Source: an uncultured Intestinimonas sp. (GTDB lineage Bacteria > Bacillota_A > Clostridia > Oscillospirales > Oscillospiraceae). Taken from it: a stretch of 8,210 nt of DNA. Under the pieces are notes generated by a model. The model did not search any database. It saw only the letters and a list, made by a program, of their open reading frames with translations, and was not told the DNA's origin. Of the stretch, positions 6,175 through 8,210 are shown in pieces. The stretch covers positions 1 to 8,210 of the forward strand of contig CAUBHZ010000060.1 in assembly GCA_958435885.1 (NCBI GenBank), given 5' to 3'. The position numbers were made by a program, and so were the translations under genes. Each line of letters opens with the position of its first letter. Position 1 is the first letter of the stretch.

Positions 6175-6316
6175 ATAGAGGGACCGCCGGAGAGAACTCG
6201 CTTAGCCGCCGGGGTGATGACCATGCAGGGGAGGGGAGCGGCAGCAGAGAGTAACTTCAGAGTCCGGCTGGAGATTTTCCAATCCATCTTGATACTTTCC
6301 TTAGAATTGCCTGTTA

Positions 6317-6355
6317 CCATAGCGGCAGCAACTGATAAGGAGACTTCTGCTATGG
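6317..6355 (+). promoter_or_regulatory. Hairpin over the traX start codon with the Shine-Dalgarno in its loop
   Basis: Bases 6317-6328 can pair with 6344-6355: seven perfect pairs at the base (CCATAGC with GCTATGG), then one G-U pair, one pair, one mismatch and two pairs. The 15-base loop holds AAGGAG (6337-6342), and the ATG (6352-6354) is buried in the stem. This would present the ribosome binding site but hide the start codon, a possible control point. Pairing was found by eye and no energy was calculated. Confidence 0.45.
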
Positions 6356-7212
6356 AAACGACACGCGCATTGACTAAGACCGGCGGCATCACCGAGACGG
6401 GGCTCAAGTGGATCGCCCTGGTCACCATGGTGATGGACCACATCCACTACTTCTTCGGCTTCACCGGCATGATCCCGGAGTGGTTCAGCATGGTGGGGCG
6501 GCTGGGGGCACCCCTGTTCCTCTTCTGCCTGGTGGAGGGCTTCACCCACACCCACAGCCGGAAGAAGTACTTCGCCAAGGTCTACATCCTCTCCGCCGCC
6601 ATGTCCGCCCTGCTGTTCTTCATGGCCTTCGGCGGCATCCTGGTGCGGCCCGACGGGTTCTACCCGGGGAACGGCATGATGACCACCTTCGCGGTGCTCA
6701 TGGTGATCTGGCAGGGCATCGACTGGCTGGGACAGAAAAAGATCCTGCCCGGCCTGGCGGCGGTGATCCTCCCCCTGGCCTGGCCCATCCTGGCAAGCCA
6801 GCTGTCTGTGGCCTTTCCCGCTCTGGCCACGCCGCTGGGCTTTGCCGCCTACTCGGTCCTGCCCGCATGGGGCACCACCGGGGATAGCGGCTGGCCGGTG
6901 CTGGTGATGGGGCTGGTGCTCTACCTGTTTAGAAAGCGCCGGGGTGTGCAGGTGGCGGCCTTCTCCGTCTACTACATCCTCTATGGCGTAGTCTATATGG
7001 CCGCCATAGCCTCCGCTATGGCCCCGGACTTCGTCTGGTGGCAGCTCTTCACCCAGTACTATGAGATCTACGGCATCTTGGCGGCGCCCCTGATGCTGTG
7101 GTATAATGGCCGGCGGGGCGGCGGGCACAAGCTGCTGTTCTACGCCTTCTATCCCGCCCACATCTACCTTCTCTACGCCCTCTCCTGGGGGCTGTACCTT
7201 CTGCTGAACTGA
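6352..7212 (+). CDS. TraX-family integral membrane protein
   Basis: A 286-residue membrane protein. Family landmarks: TGLKWIALVTMVMDHI (16-31), RLGAPLFLFCLVEGF (50-64) followed by a His/Arg/Lys stretch and Tyr73, and the C-terminal YNGRRGGGHKLLFYAFYPAH (251-270), the most typical TraX block. About eight to nine hydrophobic segments are visible. The F-plasmid TraX acetylates pilin; relatives in gut Firmicutes lie outside conjugation loci and their substrate is unknown, so the annotation should be read as family only. An in-frame ATG exists at 6214, but the start at 6352 is chosen because AAGGAGA precedes it and the extension does not look TraX-like. No pilin or other transfer gene lies nearby. 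The stop codon is part of the next gene's ribosome binding site, so it is coupled to the two-component genes. Confidence 0.88.
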   Translation: METTRALTKTGGITETGLKWIALVTMVMDHIHYFFGFTGMIPEWFSMVGRLGAPLFLFCLVEGFTHTHSRKKYFAKVYILSAAMSALLFFMAFGGILVRPDGFYPGNGMMTTFAVLMVIWQGIDWLGQKKILPGLAAVILPLAWPILASQLSVAFPALATPLGFAAYSVLPAWGTTGDSGWPVLVMGLVLYLFRKRRGVQVAAFSVYYILYGVVYMAAIASAMAPDFVWWQLFTQYYEIYGILAAPLMLWYNGRRGGGHKLLFYAFYPAHIYLLYALSWGLYLLLN

Positions 7213-7221
7213 GGTGACATG

Positions 7222-7887
7222 ATGGCCCATATCCTGGTGGTGGATGATGACAAGGATCTCTGCGCCCTGCTGAGGACCGCCCTGGAGCGGGACGGGCACC
7301 AGGTGTCCACCCGCCTGAGCGGCCGGGAGGTGGACGAATCCGCCTGCCGCTGGGCGGACTGCATATTGCTGGATGTGATGATGCCGGGGGAGGACGGGTT
7401 CGCCCTCTGCCGCCGCATCCGGGGGCTGGCGGACTGCCCCATCCTCTTCCTCACCGCCAAGACCGAGGAGGCCGACGTGCTCACCGGCCTGGGGCTGGGC
7501 GGGGACGACTACCTCACCAAGCCCTTCCGCGTCGCGGAGCTGCGGGCCCGGGTGGCGGCCCACCTGCGCCGGGAGCAGCGCACGCCCCATGCCCGCCTGC
7601 GCCGGGGGACGCTGGACTTCGACCTGGCGGAGCGGGCGGTGTACTGGCAGGACACGCCGTTGAAGCTGACCAAGGGGGAGTACGCCATCTGTGAGTACCT
7701 GGCCATGCACCCGGGCCAGACCTTCTCCAAGGAGCAGCTCTACGAGGCGGCCTTCGGCTACGACGGCGAGGCGGACGCCTCCGCCGTCACGGAGCACATC
7801 AAGAATATCCGGGCCAAGCTGCGTCCGGCAGGGGAGAGCCCTATTGAAACCGTCTGGGGGGTGGGCTACAAGTGGAAAAACGGATAA
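7222..7887 (+). CDS. OmpR/VanR-type response regulator
   Basis: A 221-residue two-part regulator. The receiver domain (about 2-115) has the acidic pocket VDDD (7-10), phosphoacceptor Asp51 in ILLDVMMPGEDG, Thr78 (FLTA) and Lys100 (TKPF), all key residues present. The winged-helix DNA-binding domain (about 127-221) ends with the family-typical ETVWGVGYKW. It would be phosphorylated by the histidine kinase encoded next and bind promoter DNA as a dimer. Two ATGs are adjacent (7219 and 7222); the second is chosen because GAGGTG (7211-7216) is then 5 bases away instead of 2. This site includes the last two bases of the traX stop, so translation is coupled. The gene overlaps the kinase start by 16 bases. 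Its targets are unknown. Confidence 0.93.
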   Translation: MAHILVVDDDKDLCALLRTALERDGHQVSTRLSGREVDESACRWADCILLDVMMPGEDGFALCRRIRGLADCPILFLTAKTEEADVLTGLGLGGDDYLTKPFRVAELRARVAAHLRREQRTPHARLRRGTLDFDLAERAVYWQDTPLKLTKGEYAICEYLAMHPGQTFSKEQLYEAAFGYDGEADASAVTEHIKNIRAKLRPAGESPIETVWGVGYKWKNG

Positions 7888-8210
7888 GACGGCCCGCCGG
7901 CCTCACCGCGCTGTTCTGGCGGTATCTGATCACCACCGGCATAGTGGTCATCCTGCTGGCGGTCCTCTGGTGGTTTGGCATGACCACGATGATGCGGTAT
8001 GGCATCGTGTATCCGGCCAACACCGCCGCCAGCGGGGTGGAAGCGGTGGCCCAGGCCCTCTCCTCCGGGGAACTGGACACGGAGGAGATCCCCTACTTTT
8101 ACCGCTGGGCCATCTTTGACGGGGGCGGGCAGGTGCAGGACCCGGGGAACATGGATGAGAAGCACCTTGCCTACGCCGAGGCCGCCCTGGCCGGGGAGCG
8201 GGACCCCCAG
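7872..8210 (+). CDS. Sensor histidine kinase, N-terminal part (cut by the window end)
   Basis: The first 113 codons of a membrane sensor, open to the right edge with no stop. A basic N-terminus (VEKRIRRPAG) is followed by one strong membrane segment, residues about 18-36 (YLITTGIVVILLAVLWWFG), and then the beginning of an extracytoplasmic sensing region. The HAMP, phospho-His and ATPase domains must lie beyond the window, so the kinase call rests on position after the response regulator and on this N-terminal style. The start is GTG 7872, preceded by a G-rich GGGGGTG stretch, overlapping the regulator by 16 bases. The next in-frame ATG lies at the end of the membrane segment and would remove it. 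Confidence 0.8.
   Translation, partial: MEKRIRRPAGLTALFWRYLITTGIVVILLAVLWWFGMTTMMRYGIVYPANTAASGVEAVAQALSSGELDTEEIPYFYRWAIFDGGGQVQDPGNMDEKHLAYAEAALAGERDPQ

Noticed and set aside
6301..7797. Minus-strand frame (498 codons) covering traX and the response regulator
   Set aside because: It crosses two genes with unmistakable family motifs and is rich in His, Gln, Gly and Pro, as expected for a shadow.
1..8210. CRISPR array, tRNA, rRNA or insertion-sequence ends
   Set aside because: No regularly spaced repeats, cloverleaf sequence, ribosomal signature or transposase with terminal inverted repeats could be found by reading both strands.

Overview
The window looks like chromosomal DNA from a GC-rich anaerobic Firmicute, most likely of the Oscillospiraceae/Flavonifractor-Lawsonibacter type. 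This rests on codon use rich in G and C at third positions, strong AGGAGG-like ribosome binding sites, and the gene families present (clostridial-style XRE regulator, DUF4143 ATPase, TraX-family membrane protein, OmpR-type two-component pair). The taxonomic call is an inference from style; there is no rRNA or housekeeping marker here.

Left part (1-1102): an AT-richer stretch without a convincing gene leads into a good sigma-70 promoter (195-223) and an XRE-like helix-turn-helix regulator (258-782) with an unusual cysteine triplet. A 143-base non-coding stretch with several short potential helices follows, then a 36-residue ORF with an excellent ribosome binding site (926-1036) and a small terminator-like hairpin (1071-1102).

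Middle part (1147-4699): four same-strand genes with short gaps or overlaps form a probable operon. They encode a coiled-coil protein of unknown role, a 56-residue acidic protein, an ABC transporter ATPase, and a large ABC permease whose start overlaps the ATPase stop. A strong hairpin that could terminate in both directions closes it and separates it from a convergent gene.

A single minus-strand gene (4747-6078) encodes a full-length AAA+ ATPase with a C-terminal DUF4143 region. It has its own textbook promoter, a second promoter-like sequence about 34 bases upstream, and a repeated 10-mer that brackets the main promoter. It is visibly less GC-rich than its neighbours and stands alone, which suggests acquired accessory DNA.

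Right part (6352-8210): a TraX-family membrane protein, an OmpR/VanR-type response regulator and the start of a sensor histidine kinase are packed as one operon. The traX stop codon lies in the regulator's ribosome binding site, and the kinase GTG start overlaps the regulator's end. The traX start codon lies in a hairpin that presents its Shine-Dalgarno sequence in the loop. No complete novel defence or mobile system is evident. The points most worth a second look are the cysteine-bearing regulator, the structured region with the 36-residue ORF, the coiled-coil/small protein/ABC operon, and the traX start hairpin.
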